Shown: in pieces, positions 22,270 through 34,643 of the stretch | Layout of the letters: each line of letters opens with the position of its first letter | Numbering within the stretch: position 1 is the first letter of the stretch | NCBI GenBank assembly: GCA_039545315.1 | Contig: BCIM01000007.1 | Location: 274,745 to 338,744 of the forward strand | DNA from: Kondoa malvinella | Taxonomy: Eukaryota; Basidiomycota; Agaricostilbomycetes; Agaricostilbales; Kondoaceae | Length of the DNA: 64,000 nucleotides | Reading direction: 5' to 3' | Made by a program: the position numbers and the translations under genes | Notes under the pieces: generated by a model | Database searches by the model: none | What the model was told of the DNA's origin: nothing | Seen by the model: only the letters and a program-made list of their open reading frames with translations

Positions 22270-25200
22270 TCATGTTACACTCTGTTGGATTTGAGTGGCA
22301 TCTAATCCCAGAGCGTGCAATAGCAAGTTGGCGTTTTTCTGTGCAGCCAAAGGTCAGCTTTTAAACCATAGAAGAAAGCTTCCGAAACAAACAATCTTCA
22401 TAGCTGCCAATTCTGGCGCCGTGTTCTTCTGACTAGCGGCTGTAACACATTCCAGCACCTTGTCTTTCGCATCCATGACCAAGGCTTGCTGTTGTTCTGG
22501 ATCGGAACAGACCGCGACGGCAGCGAGGAAGGACCAGATAGGTTGGTCTTGCAGATCAATATCAGGTCGAAGCGCAGATCCTGATGCCATGTACGATCCA
22601 GCACCGAAAGGAAGATTGACCAGTGCTCTAGTAGATGGGAAGAGACCTTGTATCTGTCCTTGCAGTCTGCCGAAGAGATTGTTGAAGACGACAGTCCTGA
22701 ATAACAGATAAGCAGGCTTTTCTTCCGTGCAGAAGTCTTACTCACCAATGTTGAACCTCTTCTTCTGTGGGCGGAGGTATATCGGCTGGAACTTCAGCAG
22801 CTTGTGCGCTTTGCTTGAGAAGCTCCGCGCGACTCATGAAAAGTGTAAGGAAAGCGATACCAGGCTTTGTTTGAGCGACTCGGACAATGTTGTTGCGCTC
22901 TACCAACAAACCAAGTAGACCCCCGACCATTCTTAAGGGCTGTTTGGCCAGTGTGTTAAGGAAAGCAGGGATGATAGTATTAAGGAAGAGGTCCGTTTCG
23001 CCTTCGAGATCTTTCGTGATTGATGACCTGGCGTCGGCAGACTTGTTGAATAGACTCTCGCTGTCTAGCTGAGGCCCTCTTCTGACGACATCGATTTGCG
23101 AAAACGTTGCAATCATGAGCGTGAACATGAGAAGGGTTTGTTGCTCGTTGATGTGTCTCAATATCCGTGGTAGCAGCTTCTTTCCCTTCGAAGGTGTAAG
23201 AATCGATATGAAAGGATGGGGATTGCTGTAAAAAGACGTCCGAACATTTAGAGAGCGCCTTTGCCCTAATCTCAGATTTACTCACCTGATATCGACCGGT
23301 TCTCCGACCTTCAAGTTTGACCAAAGTGAGATCAAAAGCTCATCATATCGCTTCTTGTTTTTCTCAAGCTCTTGCAGAGAATCATCCGCATCGGGCGCCC
23401 CGCTTAACGAATGCGCACTGAGCTGGGGTTGCATTCTTCTAAGTTGTTCCATCTCAAGAACGATATCGTATAGCTTCTCTATGGTAACCAGAACTTTCCA
23501 GCGAGACATGGCTGGCTCTTGACCTGATTGCGCGTTGCTCGATTGCAAACGAGCGAGCTTTGGTGCAGCTGAAGAAGGAGACGGTGAGTCCCCTGTCTTG
23601 TCAGATATCGAGGCGCTGCTCGCTGATCGATCGACTTGCAGAAGCTTCCTTGGTGCAGCTCTTGTACGAATGGCAATTTTTCCCAATGCGCCGTCAAGCG
23701 ATACTGTTGAAAGTGTGTCAGCTTTCGGACATCTCGCAGCTTGATCTGGACGCACATTGAGTAGCTCTAGGCTTCTTCCTTGCGTCATCCACGATTCTCT
23801 GCACTTGCATGGCCATCTTCATCATCGCTTGCTGTCTCCTTTTCCCACCCGTCTGAGCCGAAGCATTCTGCTGTTGTTGACTTCGAGCACCTCTGATCGC
23901 TTGGTAGACCGTAAAGTAAAAGTCTTCCCTCAGCGGATCATGGTCGCCTCCTGGACCGAGGGTATTGAGCAATTGACTGAGCTGGATTCGAGTGATAAAG
24001 TCCTTTTCGTTATTGGTCATGATGTTGTTGTGTGATGCCATAGAAGCGATCTTGAGACCTCTACGACGACGAGAAGCTTCAACAAATTCGGCTTCCATGA
24101 TTAACGCATCAATCTGCTTGAGCGCTTCTGCATTCTCAGGAGAAGGTCTAGCAACAAGGTTGATGCGCAAAGCGTGCAGTTGACCTAGTGACATTTGACC
24201 TGAGGAGGAGGGCGACTGACCACGCTGGATCTGCTGAGCTGATAGAGGTACGACAGGACCCTGCGTGCCGAGAGGAGGGAAGAGATTCGGATCGCCGCCA
24301 TCCCGCAATAGCTGCTGGAACACATCTTGAGATACTCGTTGAGGCTGTTGTTGGACTTGCTGCGGAACCTGTGGCTTCTCTGGCGAAGGAATTCGTTGCA
24401 TTGGAGGGGGTTGCGGGTGATGAAGAGGGGAAGGATGAGGATGGTGATGGTGCGGAGGCATGTTCATATGAGGAGGACCCATTTGCTGCTGGAATTGAGG
24501 CGGGATTTGCATACCAGGAGGCATTGACATTGGACCACCTTGCATGAATCGAGGATCATGCTGCATCATTCCAGCTGGAGGGAAACCTTGCATGCCTGGT
24601 GGACCTTGGGGTTGCCCAAAGGCATTGTAGTGTCCTCTATTCATCTGTGGAGGTGCTTGCTGGGGTACCATTTGAGGCGATGATGACACTCGACCGCGGA
24701 GCATCTCGGCTTCGATCTCTTCCAAGGTCTTGTGAGCAGGACGAGGTTGCTGCTGCTGCTGCTGAGGTGCACTAGCAAGGGGAGATTGCCTAGTGGCAAA
24801 CATCTCTGCTTCAATCTCTGCCAAAGTCTTGTGCTGTCTTGAAGCGCTAGGCTGATTACGCTGCGATTGACTAGTCTGAGCAGCTTTCGACCTGCCGCCG
24901 CCTAGCAGCGGGTCCGAATCCCAAGCTGGAGCGTTCCATGGCGTTAATTCCGGCTGAGCTGCAGCTCGTTCAGGCTGAGAGGGTTGCGCAGCAGGCACTC
25001 GACCGCCCGTGCCAGAGAAGTCAAAGTCCCTCTGAACAGGTAAATCGCCGCCGAAGGTATCGTCATTCAGCTCGTTGAGGGATTCGTCCAGACCGAGGCC
25101 AGGATCATCGTTGAAGTCGTATATCTCTGGAAGTGAGGCATCAGCGCTGCTCAAGCCGTGCATCTTGCGTAGTCGCACACCTATATCATTGCCCAGCGAC

Positions 25201-25314
25201 TCCAGCTGTTGATAGACTCGGTACTTAGCGAGCTTTCGAGCGCAAACGAACTCCCTCGCTGACCTTTGCGTCCAACGAGCTGAAATCATTGGTGAAGCCT
25301 TGAGAGGCGAACAT
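22270..25314 (-). CDS. PAT1: PAT1-family decapping activator
   Basis: PAT1 links deadenylation to mRNA decapping in P-bodies, by binding the Lsm1-7 ring, Dcp2 and Dhh1. The protein starts with an acidic N-terminal region (LNELNDDTFGGD), a repeated TLxEIEAEM motif, and a long Pro/Gln/Met/His-rich linker (about 24250-24650). The conserved PAT1 middle part follows (MTNNEKDFITRIQLSQLLN, then DFYFTVYQAIRG). After further introns comes the helical C-terminal domain, ending near 22270 (NANLLLHALGLDAT). The start is the least certain part: ATG 25314 with a 51-nt first exon and a TAAG acceptor reproduces the family's short N-terminus, while an unspliced frame upstream to 25454 is also open. Confidence 0.85.
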
Positions 25315-25499
25315 GCTGGTCGAAACGATACTTCAGCTCCTGCCAGAGTTTGACTTGAGTTGAAAAGATGGCACTTCGAAGCAGAAGTCACAAGGTCGAC
25401 AAGTCGGCGTCTGAGACGGGAGGGGCATGCATTTTGGCAAGCAGTGCAGCGCAATAGAGCATATACAAGAGCTCTTTCTCCTTTTAGTATTCATTTGCA

Positions 25500-28471
25500 T
25501 TACGGTTTAGTATCGCTAGGATCTTGTAACCCTTTTGGCCTTGTCAATCCTATCTCACTGTGCACGTCGAGCAGGATACGTAACGACCTGCGAGCTCTGA
25601 CTTTCGACATGTCATCTTCCGTGAGCGTTTCTGCTGGTGCTTGCTTGTCGAAGGGATATGGCAAAGCGGTCTTGAGAGTCTATTAGCAAAAGTCGCTTAT
25701 CAGACTTGACTAAAATCAGACAAAGGATATGTGCAAACCTCATAAGCCACCAAAGTCACGCCGAATTGGGGTGAAGAACGCAGCACACGAGCTGGACCAC
25801 CCTTGAACAAAGCGCCGAAACCTTCTTCAGCTGGGATTTTGCGGAAAGCGTCCAGAACACCCTTGTAATGCGTGTCTCCCTTTCGCGCTTCCGATTGCAG
25901 ACGAGTCTTGACTACATCGGCCGGTGTGGTGAGGTAGGCAGAAGGCATGCCGGCTATTGAGGCGGCTAGTAGAGTTTCGCCGTAGCCTGTCGGTGAAGAG
26001 AGCACCAAATGAGCCAACACTCATTAGAACTTTCTTTCACTGACCTAGTTTCTTGCCATCCTTCCCTTCGCCGAAGTAGTCCTTTTTCAGATGGTTGTAG
26101 GCTGTGAAGTAGATGGCCTGTCGACATGGTCAATGACCTGCCAGATCCGCGCAAGGAGGACATACAGAGAAAGGCACATCTCGCATGAGACTGTCGACAA
26201 AGGAACCCCTTAGCTACTTATATAGCAGAAGAAATCCTTCACTGACCATGCGGTAGACCCCTTGTAGAGACCAAGTAGACCGAGCTGCTTGACTATATGA
26301 ACAGCTCCGCGCTTGACCGCATCAGAACCTTTGACTTTCGCTGCTTCTCCTTGCATTTGTAGACGGATTTTGACGACTGTCAAGTAAAGCAAACTCCGCA
26401 TCAGCTCATGCTGAAAGCAGTGGTCTCTCAACTGACTTTCGAGAGGGTTTGTAAAGACCTAGCAGCAAGTTGTTAGATTTGATACTTGGAGAGAGTAAGT
26501 TTGAACGAACGACTTGCGAACCACCAGCCATAGCACCAGCAGCAAATTCCCAACCGAGCTTGATCTTGCCCGTTTCCGGATCTGTAGCTCTTGCTCTCAC
26601 AAGATCGTTCACAGTGAGCTTGATGGCTTTTTCAGGTGCAACGCCCTATTTCAATATATTTAGCCTGATTCTGAACGGCCAATGCGAGACATACGAGAAG
26701 CTGAGGTGGGAGACCGCGGTAGAATCCTGCGAGACCTTCATTCTTATATACTTTTGCTACACAGTCGAACGAGTTGCGGTAGAGTAATTCTCCAACGACT
26801 TTACTTCTTTGGTTTTGCATGCGAGTCTTGACCTGATCGATCAAATACCATTAGATGCCGAACAAGCAGACAGTAGCTTGGACGAACGAGATCAATAGGG
26901 TAGACTGCTGTCGCTCCCAGACCACCAGCAATGCCTCCCAAACCAAAGTTGTAAATCGCTTTACCCAAATCATGGAACAAACTCGGTTTGAGGTCTTCAG
27001 CTTGTGAACGTGCTTCCCATTTCGCGTCAAACAGTTGATTGAAATCGCCTAAACGAAGTCGAGATGATTCTTGGTTTGCGGCGAAATGAAAGATGATGTC
27101 TGCTTCCAGAGGTGTGAATACACCATACCGAGTAAATTGAGCAGCGGCATTGAGGAAATCGTCCCGAGAGATGCGCGAGTCCTTTGCTCGGGCGATGGCT
27201 TGCTTGACGATAATTTCGACTAGATCGATTTCTTTGACGACCTGAAGACATGTCAACTTATATATTATGGCGATAGAAGCAGACTCACGTTGATGAAAGC
27301 TCTAAGTTCAGAATACGACACTCGACCACTTGCAGTCAATTGACAAAGCGTAGGTAGACGATCGAGAATACGGTCATTGAGCTTGTGTGCAGCCATTTCC
27401 TTGATGATGCGTGCAAAGTCGCCTGCTGCGATGTAGCCTGATCCATCCTTGTCCAAGAACATGAAAGCTTGTCTAATCCGCTCTCCTTGCAGACCTTTCA
27501 TGAGCTGAGTGAATTCACTGTAATGACCTCATTAGTCAATATCACCAAGCGGCAGTCAAGAGCTGACCTGTAGCCCATGACATGCTGGCCAGTCTTCTGA
27601 CCCATGTACATTTTGAGCCACGGACTGTCAAAGCGGAAAGGTAACGATTTCGGCCCCAGATTTTGCGAGAAGACCTCTTTGAATTCCGCGAGAGTGATTT
27701 GATCATTGCGATCCACATCAAAGAGAGAAAAGGCGACGCGGAACTCGGCATCAGGTTGTTTGAGCAGCGTTTCGAAAGCGACAAATTCCTCTAGGGTGAC
27801 GAGACCTCTTCGCTTCGTATCGGCTACCTGAAAGAGCAGACCATATTGACGTTTGCCAATCTTGACAAAGTCATCTCTTGGTGCAATTGCGTTCACAAAC
27901 TGGTCCTCGTCCATATACCTGATTGATCGCGCGGTCAATTTCTCATAGCCAGACTTGAAATAGCCGGATTCAAGTCGCTTACCTGACACCTTCCTGATCT
28001 ATCTCTTGCGCATTTGTGTTGAATACTCTCTCCCATCGCTGTACAGCACAGCATGTGAGCGATGCATTTGATGGCTTGAAATGGAACTTCACGGACGAGA
28101 TATTCGGAATCCAGACGACTGGCAGGCAGAGGTACGCCAGCAGCATGACCCATGTCCACGGCCTTCTCTACAGCATGCGTGGCCTGTTCTGGCAGATGCT
28201 TTGCCTTTTCGAGGACCGTCTCATCCTTGTCGTCGCATTTCAGCGTGAAATCTAATTCCAACGCCAGTATCTCAGCTTGGCTGTAATCAGAGCTTGTAAG
28301 GGTACAGACCACTCCAGCGCGACATATGCGTTGAATCTCTGCCAGCTTGAGCAAATAGTGGAGATCTCGGCGGAACAACGTCAAGCAAGGGTTGATCCGC
28401 AATGGCCAACTGTGTGATTCGAATGGCAACAAAGCAACGTTGCCTCTGTGTATCAATCCTCTGTGTATCAA
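25500..28471 (-). CDS. AGC1: Mitochondrial aspartate/glutamate carrier with EF-hands (AGC1-like)
   Basis: Inner-membrane antiporter exchanging aspartate for glutamate plus a proton in the malate-aspartate shuttle. The N-terminal half carries EF-hand-like repeats ([26 protein letters not shown]). The C-terminal half has the three tandem carrier repeats with PxDLVKTRMQ (near 26850), the expected [12 protein letters not shown] (near 26360) and [10 protein letters not shown] (near 25900). The stop is at 25500-25502. Secure coding sequence begins with RWERVFN at 28038. Upstream, a 5' exon ([11 protein letters not shown]...DMGHAAG) fits in frame if the GTACCT donor near 28130 is used, but the true start between there and 28471 is not settled. 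The length matches fungal members of the family. Confidence 0.88.
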
Positions 28472-28473
28472 TC
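28443..28473. repeat. 15-bp tandem duplication
   Basis: Two adjacent copies of CCTCTGTGTATCAAT at the extreme 5' end of the carrier gene. Confidence 0.85.
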
Positions 28474-28917
28474 CTTCTGTCGGTCTAGATCTGGCTGAGA
28501 AGATGTCTTCGAGAAGGCAGCTTCTGTCGGCTCAAGCTGTCGAGCCTTCAAAGTGCAAGCCCCTCTATGTTTTCCTGCAATACGTTTGCAATTCTTATGT
28601 CTGGCTAAATCTTATCATCTTCCCTGTGTCTCTTGCGCGATCTAGTGTAACGCTGCTTGCATCGCTTGCTCAGGCAGCCTCATATCAAGAGGTCTGGCGC
28701 TGCTGTGGTCCCATGCCTGCTACAGTCTGTCTGCCATGTATAAACTCTTTCAATATGAGCGTCCAGCGCTCCCGCTGGGCTTCAGCAATGCTGAAACAGG
28801 CCGGCAAGCCAAAACAAAGGATACTTCTTACGCAGTGCAAAGCCCTGAGATCTAAGTCTTGTCTTCTCTCCATCAGCATCTCTTTGCTTCTCCTCCATTA
28901 ACACAGTCATAGTCGTC

Positions 28918-29567
28918 ATGCCACAGTCGTCTGCCAATCTTCTTCAGGTTCCTGACGAACGCGGACGTTCATTGCTTCGTCCCGCTTCCGCTTCAAATCT
29001 GGCAGCATCAAGACGGTCTAGTAACGCTAGCAACGCTAGCCACGCTACCAATGAGTCGGATTTTGTGGCGGTGGTCTATTCTAGTAGAGCGTTCGCTGCC
29101 TAGTGACCTTCATTGAGCGATGGCTAATTCAGCCCTTTATCAGATCTTCTGCAGCGCGTAGTATTCGCAGTACTGGTGGTAGCGAAAGAGCGGTCTCGCC
29201 ATCGTAAGTTGAGCTCTTCAAGAAACATAACGAAGTTGATCTTTAGTTCAGCTCAGCCAGAGGGAACAATCAGCCACAGCAGGGCAGTGAAGTGCCTCAT
29301 ATACCACAGCAGACGCAAAGGAATTGGAAGCAGGTAGTCCAAGCCTGCGGTTTGGTAGCCCGCAATCCAGACAGGGTTATAGTGAACAAATTCGGGCAAA
29401 GAGGCGAAGACGGACAACCTCGCTGGATCCAGCAGGAAGACTCAGGGCCTCGACGTGCAGCGAGAGCCGTCCTTCCTAAACCAGTGAAGGAGGTTCTGAA
29501 GCGCAGGAATCCCATGCTGGCTAGCGGCCCACGCATCGCAGGCGAAGAGCCACGTAATGTCTCATAG
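28918..29567 (+). CDS. Hypothetical Ser/Asn/Arg-rich protein
   Basis: A first exon from ATG 28918 (MPQSSANLLQVPDERGRSLL, then a Ser/Ala/Asn-rich stretch) joins in phase 0 to a middle exon (FIRSSAARSIRS), then through an intron ending TTCAG near 29250 to a last exon ending at 29567. The result is a polar, basic protein of about 165 residues without recognised domains. Exon 1 contains the small repeat SNASNASHATN. The function is unknown. Confidence 0.5.
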
Positions 29568-29896
29568 GCACTATCACCATGTCCATGTACCTTTCCCAAT
29601 ACTATCATCCTTTCACTCTCTGAGCTGTGCAGAGTGCTTTGCGAAAACTTATGATAGTGATTCGAAAAAAGATGATGAAACGTTACAGGCAGCAACCTGT
29701 GATGCCATCTTTCAAGCAATCTTCCTATGTCAACCGAACGAGCCTGCAACGCTTTTCTTCGATATGAGGCCTTGCAAGAGAGCCATAGCTATTCCACCGC
29801 GCACAAAAGGTAAAGCTATTACGCAGCTTGACCGGCCGAAGTTGACTAATGCAGCATGGCGCAGCTGGGCGCTTCCAAGCTTGACGCAACGCAACC
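29568..29896. other. Intergenic region
   Basis: About 330 bp with nothing recognisable beyond the promoter of the downstream dehydrogenase. Confidence 0.4.
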
Positions 29897-31097
29897 ATGA
29901 GCAAGACCATTATAGCAACAGGCTGCAGCAGCGGACTCGTAGGTGCTTCCCGCGCTGGGATTGGACGATTGCTGATTCGCATGACAGGGATTCGAAGCCA
30001 TCAAGTACTTGTTAGGCCAGAAGGACTCGTATCGCTTCATCTTAGGCTGCAGGAACGTCTCAACCACACAGAAGGCATTCGACGACCTGTCGTATGACTC
30101 CAAGTCACAAATCTCCTTCCTTCCCCTAGAGCTGTCGGACTTACGAACTGTCCGTTCTTTCGCTCAAGAGACTCTCAAAGTCGCGCCAAAGATCGATTAC
30201 CTCCTATTGAACGCGGCTCTCATCAAAGCAGCCAACGAGGATGGACCAAATGGCTCTCGCTGGACCGAGTCTCATGTCGTTAATCACCTATGTGAGCTCA
30301 TCTGCTTATGGTTCTGAACACAGTTCTGACCTATCACTCAGCGCAACATTTCCTCATGCACTTGCTGCGCGATAACCTAGTCTCTTCAAACGCTCGCATC
30401 GTCTTTGTGTCGTACGCTTTCATTTCCGTTTGAGGAGCAGCTTTCTAACGTCTAAGTTATGTAGTTCCGGTGCTATCAAAATGCAAAAGGATACCTCGAC
30501 TTTGGAAAAGACTTTGACTGCAAAGAGCGGAGCTGCCTTTATGGAAGTTTACCCTGCATCCAAGTTCGTGCAATTGCTCGGTGCACACTACTGGCGGAGA
30601 ACTCTTGGCAAGGACTGTACTGTCGTTGCGGTCAGCCCTGGTAGTAAGATTGGGTTTCTTTCGTGCAGAGCTGTTCTGATGAAATGTTCAGTGATTCCGG
30701 GAACTGGACTAGGTCGTCATACTGGAATGAAGATGCCTGATCATCCGGATGCAAAGAGCGTTCCGCAAGGTGAGCAATCTCCCTCCCGGTGTGCGCCGTG
30801 AATGATCTATCTGCCAGGCGGTCGCAACATTGTCGAAGCGCTTTTCCGTGATGATCTACCAGAGGACAAAGACAGAGTAAGTCTTTCAGCGCCTACAGTG
30901 TACAAGGACTGATATTCTTGTAGATCTTTCTTACTTCATGGGGCGAATGGCAAGTTGGCTGGAGTTTGATCTCGCAACCTGCTAATGTCTTGTGTAGGTG
31001 GCCGCGAGAGGAGATTGCTTTGACTTGCGATAAACAGCTACAAGACGACTGGTCGCCTTCGCTCGAGGAGATTGAGAAGACTGAGAAGACTCGATGA
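29897..31097 (+). CDS. Short-chain dehydrogenase/reductase
   Basis: NAD(P)-dependent oxidoreductase of the SDR superfamily. The N-terminal dinucleotide motif TGCSSGLGFEAIKYLL is split by an intron after TGCSSGL. Then follow a DLRTVRSF segment, NAALI in place of the usual NNAG, IVFVSSGAI (catalytic Ser), and VYPASKFVQLL, where the Y..SK pattern supplies the catalytic Tyr and Lys. A VSPG loop follows. The layout resembles the light-dependent protochlorophyllide reductase/retinol dehydrogenase-like branch, but the substrate cannot be told from sequence. The stop is at 31095-31097. Confidence 0.85.
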
Positions 31098-31455
31098 ATT
31101 ACCTCCAAGACTTGAACGACCGAATGTGCTCATGCTATTTACTGCATTAAATTTCTCCATTGGCGATTGTTTTGCTGTCAGTCGCCTGAATGTGCTCAGA
31201 CGCTGACTCGGCTTGCTCTCCTTTCGACTTCCGTCAGACGACGGCGTTGTCGTCTTCAGAGCATCTTCGATCACATGTCACAAGCTTCTATCGCGCTTTT
31301 TCTACTTTGGCCTCTTCTCGCGTTCCGTCGTGCTCTCCTTCGCTTAACGCTCGGCTAGCCTTCTGCCGACCTTCCCGATTCCTTTGTTCTCTCTCCTTGC
31401 CTTCTAGCGGAACTCTCTTGATCGCGTCTGCTGCTACTTACCTCGGTCTTGCAAC
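31098..31455. other. Intergenic region
   Basis: About 360 bp, pyrimidine-rich towards the next gene start. I see no supported gene. Confidence 0.35.
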
Positions 31456-32044
31456 ATGTCCTCTCTTGGTGTCAATCATCATATTCACGGATCTAGCGTA
31501 GCCGACCACCGGAAAGCTGGAGCGCAGAAACCTTCCATTGGCCGCGGTCCTTTAAATTCGCATCCCGTCCAGCCGCTGTCAGCAAGCTTCAATCCAGCAT
31601 TCCTCGCACCTCCCGGCTATTCAGGTCGATCAAGTCTGGCTTGGCCAAACCACCGAGGCCGGTGCTACCAAGCCCGACAACAAGTCGTCCGAACAGCGCC
31701 AGTTCCTTCAGAATACCGACAGAGCGACACAGCAGTATGACCGCTCACCGTTCTTCGAGTAGCCCGCCTTGGGCAGAGCCCCAAGGCGAAACCTTCCGGC
31801 CTGAAAATGCTCGTCCGACTGTCCTGCCCTAGGCGCCTGATTTACAATCAAGCCTGCTTTACAACCAAGCCCACGAAAGTCTATACTATCTTCTGACCAT
31901 CCCGTCCGAGTCATCGCGCGAAAGGCTCGAAGACGTTTCAGTACGGCTGTGAAGACGACAGCAACAGATCCCAGACAGGCATGGTCCTCTTTGAAAGCCA
32001 AAGTCCAGGGCAAGAAGAGTCTAGCGTCCAATTGGACTCAATGA
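31456..32044 (+). CDS. Hypothetical Ser/Pro/Arg-rich protein
   Basis: ATG 31456 begins a short exon (MSSL) that can splice over a 61-nt intron to a Ser/Pro/Arg-rich exon (PRTSRLFRSIKSGLAKPPRP) and then to a basic last exon ending KKSLASNWTQ at 32044. Codon use and the matched frames on both sides of the introns favour a real gene of about 160-180 residues. The second intron would be only about 32 nt, which is short even here. I recognise no domain. Confidence 0.4.
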
Positions 32045-32381
32045 CCGAAGCACACGATTGAAGATCTGGCTGGTTCAACGATGTACGGGACTCGTATGCG
32101 TTAGAAATAGGCGTTGTGACTTGCTGCGCAGTTCCAGCCTCCCTCCTTCGCATAGGCACCTCCTGCTTCGGTTCGTGATGTGGCCAAGGCTGAATAGTCC
32201 AGCTCATGCTGTATAAGCATAATTTTGTTGGCCGTGTTTGATATTTGTGAAAGTCAATGCAAGCAGAGGGAAAAGTTTCCGCGACCGAGAATTCGTTTCA
32301 CTTCAGAGTCCATAGTCGTATATACAAGAAACCAGTCAAAAGCCCACTAAAAGTCCAAAAAGAATGCTCAGCGCCTGACAC
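32045..32381. other. Convergent intergenic region
   Basis: About 340 bp between two 3' ends. I see nothing beyond 3' flanks. Confidence 0.35.
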
Positions 32382-34643
32382 CTACATGTTCCTCGCCCAA
32401 CGCAAACGTCGTTCGGTAGGTGCTTCCGGTGCAGGTTGCGGTTCAGTTGCAGCCTCAGCAATGGTTGGCTCTGCCGCGGGCTCTTCAGGAGATGGTGGAG
32501 GCGTTTCTTCTGGAGGCGCAGGGTTGTCATCAGCCGTAGGAGTATCTCCAGCAGTCGAGGTTGGAGTATCTTCAGCAGTTGAGGTTGGAGTATCTTCAGC
32601 AGTTGAGGTCTGCGTAGCGCCGGGTTCATCGATTGCGCTAGGAGGTTGTGCGGGTTCGTCGGCGATGGTGGGTTCAGAGGCAGCAGACTCGCCCTCAGCA
32701 GTTGACTGTTGTTCGTCGACGCTGGCGATTGAAGAAGGTGAACCAGCAGCCGATAGAATCTCCTGATGATGCACGCATTGTGAGAAGAGGACCTCAAGAT
32801 TGATCAAGAGCTTACCGAAAAAGGCTCAAACTCGGGCGTGCTGCTCGCGATCGCCTGTATAGATGGTATGAGCATGCGAAGGGCAAAGCAAGATCACGTA
32901 CAATCGTGGCATTACTGAATACTCTGTCCGGGTAGCATTCAGGATTCCACAAGTCGTAGCACAAGGGCAATGTACAGCTTCCATCAACGTCAGAGACATA
33001 GTATGGGTCTGTCCAGCGCTCAGCTGAATGTTCAACGGGGCTCAAGAAGTTACATACCAGGGCAGAAGCAAGACTGATAGTAAGGGACGGGCTGTTGGAT
33101 CAAAGGCGATGTCAGATGGGCTGCGATGTGTTTTATAAACACTTACCTTGAGGGGTGCTTCGCATTCGAAGACGACACACTCTCCGGCGTCGTTCACAAA
33201 GTATCCAAGTGAGTAAGGGCAAACACTGCCAAAGGCCCATCAGAGTTGACGTGTTTGCCTATGAAGGAAGCATACCAGTTTCCATCCCAATCTTCGATCT
33301 CTGGTGCGGTACAAGGTGTCTCACATGGAGCACCAGGAGCTGGTCGCGATTGACCAACAGGGCACGTCTAAGGCTTGATAAGTACTGATAGAGATAGAGA
33401 GGTTCAAGCTAACCTCCTGACAGGTTCCGAGTTCGTCGGAATATTCGTAACCGTTCTGGCAAACGCATTGGCCATTGCAGCCAGGACCAACGATGTACTG
33501 TAAAAGGAGAAATCAATGCACTGATCGAGTAAGCGAATAAGCCATCCTACTTCTTCATTCGCCCCACATGTAGGAGCCACACACGAGTCATCACCCTCGG
33601 GTTCCCAACCACATGGGCAGACACATTCACCACTGTACGATATCTTGGGCCACTTACAGACAGGTGGAGGGCATGAAGGGATACAAGTGCCGCTGCATCG
33701 ATTGTTGCCAGCTGGACAAGGAGGTTGCACAGGTGGTGCAGGGACCGAGCTATCCAAAAGTTACTATCGAATCAAAGCAAGGAGTACTGTGACTTACCAG
33801 GCAGAGCAAGGTGGTGGAACAGGGCAAACGTTGGGTCTGTACGAGATCAGTATTCGAACAGCGTTGCATGGAAGACGCATACGGAGCACCCTTTTCTGGA
33901 CAACCGTCGACAGGTGCTGTATATGAAACGGTCAAAAGTTGATCAGGAATGTCATGAAGACAAGACTCACGCAAAATTGGATCACCAGTAAAGCCTGGGA
34001 AAAACGGTTCTACAGGCTCGGCAGTCGTATTGTAAGTAGGATCAACTTCTTTGACACCGCAGTAGCAATCGTAGCTGTAAAGTATTCGTTATCAGGAGAG
34101 TACATAGTCAGCGGAAGACACTTACGTGTAGTAGAGGAATGACTGGCGCAATTGAGACTTTACAGTTTCGTTCGTGATAGCAGTGTACTGTTCTGAGAAG
34201 CATTGGGTGATAGCGAGAGCAGCTCGTTGACTACAGAGACACTCTTGTTCCGCCTCACTGAAAGCAAACATGTTCAGCTTTACGAAGTGGCCTCACAGCA
34301 CAACACGTACTAGCTTTTCTGTTTGATACCCAGATTGTAGCAGGTGCTGCGGATTGCTTTGACATTGGAGCAAGCGTCCTGTGACTGTATGAGCGACATC
34401 TCTCAAGTCGTCGAGCAGCTCACTAATTTGCCTCCAGGACGAGCGATTTCGTCTACATCCTTGTAGATGTAGAATGCCGGATAAGAGCCAACGCCGCGAT
34501 TTGGAGGAGGAGGGATCTGATGTCTCTGCCTCAGCATCTGGCAAAATGAGGGTGCGGGAAGGTCTGACCTTGGACACCGAAGTATCTTGTCCGCGTACTG
34601 ACCAGACGCTGGTCAGCGCCAAAGCCAGAGGAGCGAAGAGCAT
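32382..34643 (-). CDS. Secreted cysteine-rich protein with repetitive acidic tail
   Basis: ATG 34643 gives a clear signal peptide (MLFAPLALALTSVWSVRGQ). After short introns the mature part has an IPPPPNRGVGSYPAFYIYKD segment, Cys-pair blocks (ECLCSQ, then CYDCYC), a Pro/Cys-rich block (CPAGNNRCSGTCIPSC, CKWP, CVCPCGW) that resembles small disulfide-rich extracellular modules, and further Cys-containing exons down to 32812. The C-terminal 140 residues are Pro/Glu/Thr/Ser/Ala-rich and contain about three copies of TSTAEDTP before ending in an Arg-rich RRLRWARNM. It is probably secreted or cell-wall attached. I do not recognise the family. Confidence 0.65.
32545..32612. repeat. 24-bp coding minisatellite
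   Basis: About three tandem copies of a 24-bp unit (GAGTATCTTCAGCAGTTGAG plus four bases) encode the TSTAEDTP repeats of the secreted protein on the minus strand. Confidence 0.8.

Noticed and set aside
24188..24547. Plus-strand frame rich in Glu/Gly opposite PAT1
   Set aside because: It is antisense to the repetitive PAT1 linker, where low complexity keeps other frames open.
32257..32766. Ser/Gly/Val-rich plus-strand frame of 169 codons
   Set aside because: Antisense to the repetitive acidic tail of the secreted protein; no start context or splice logic.
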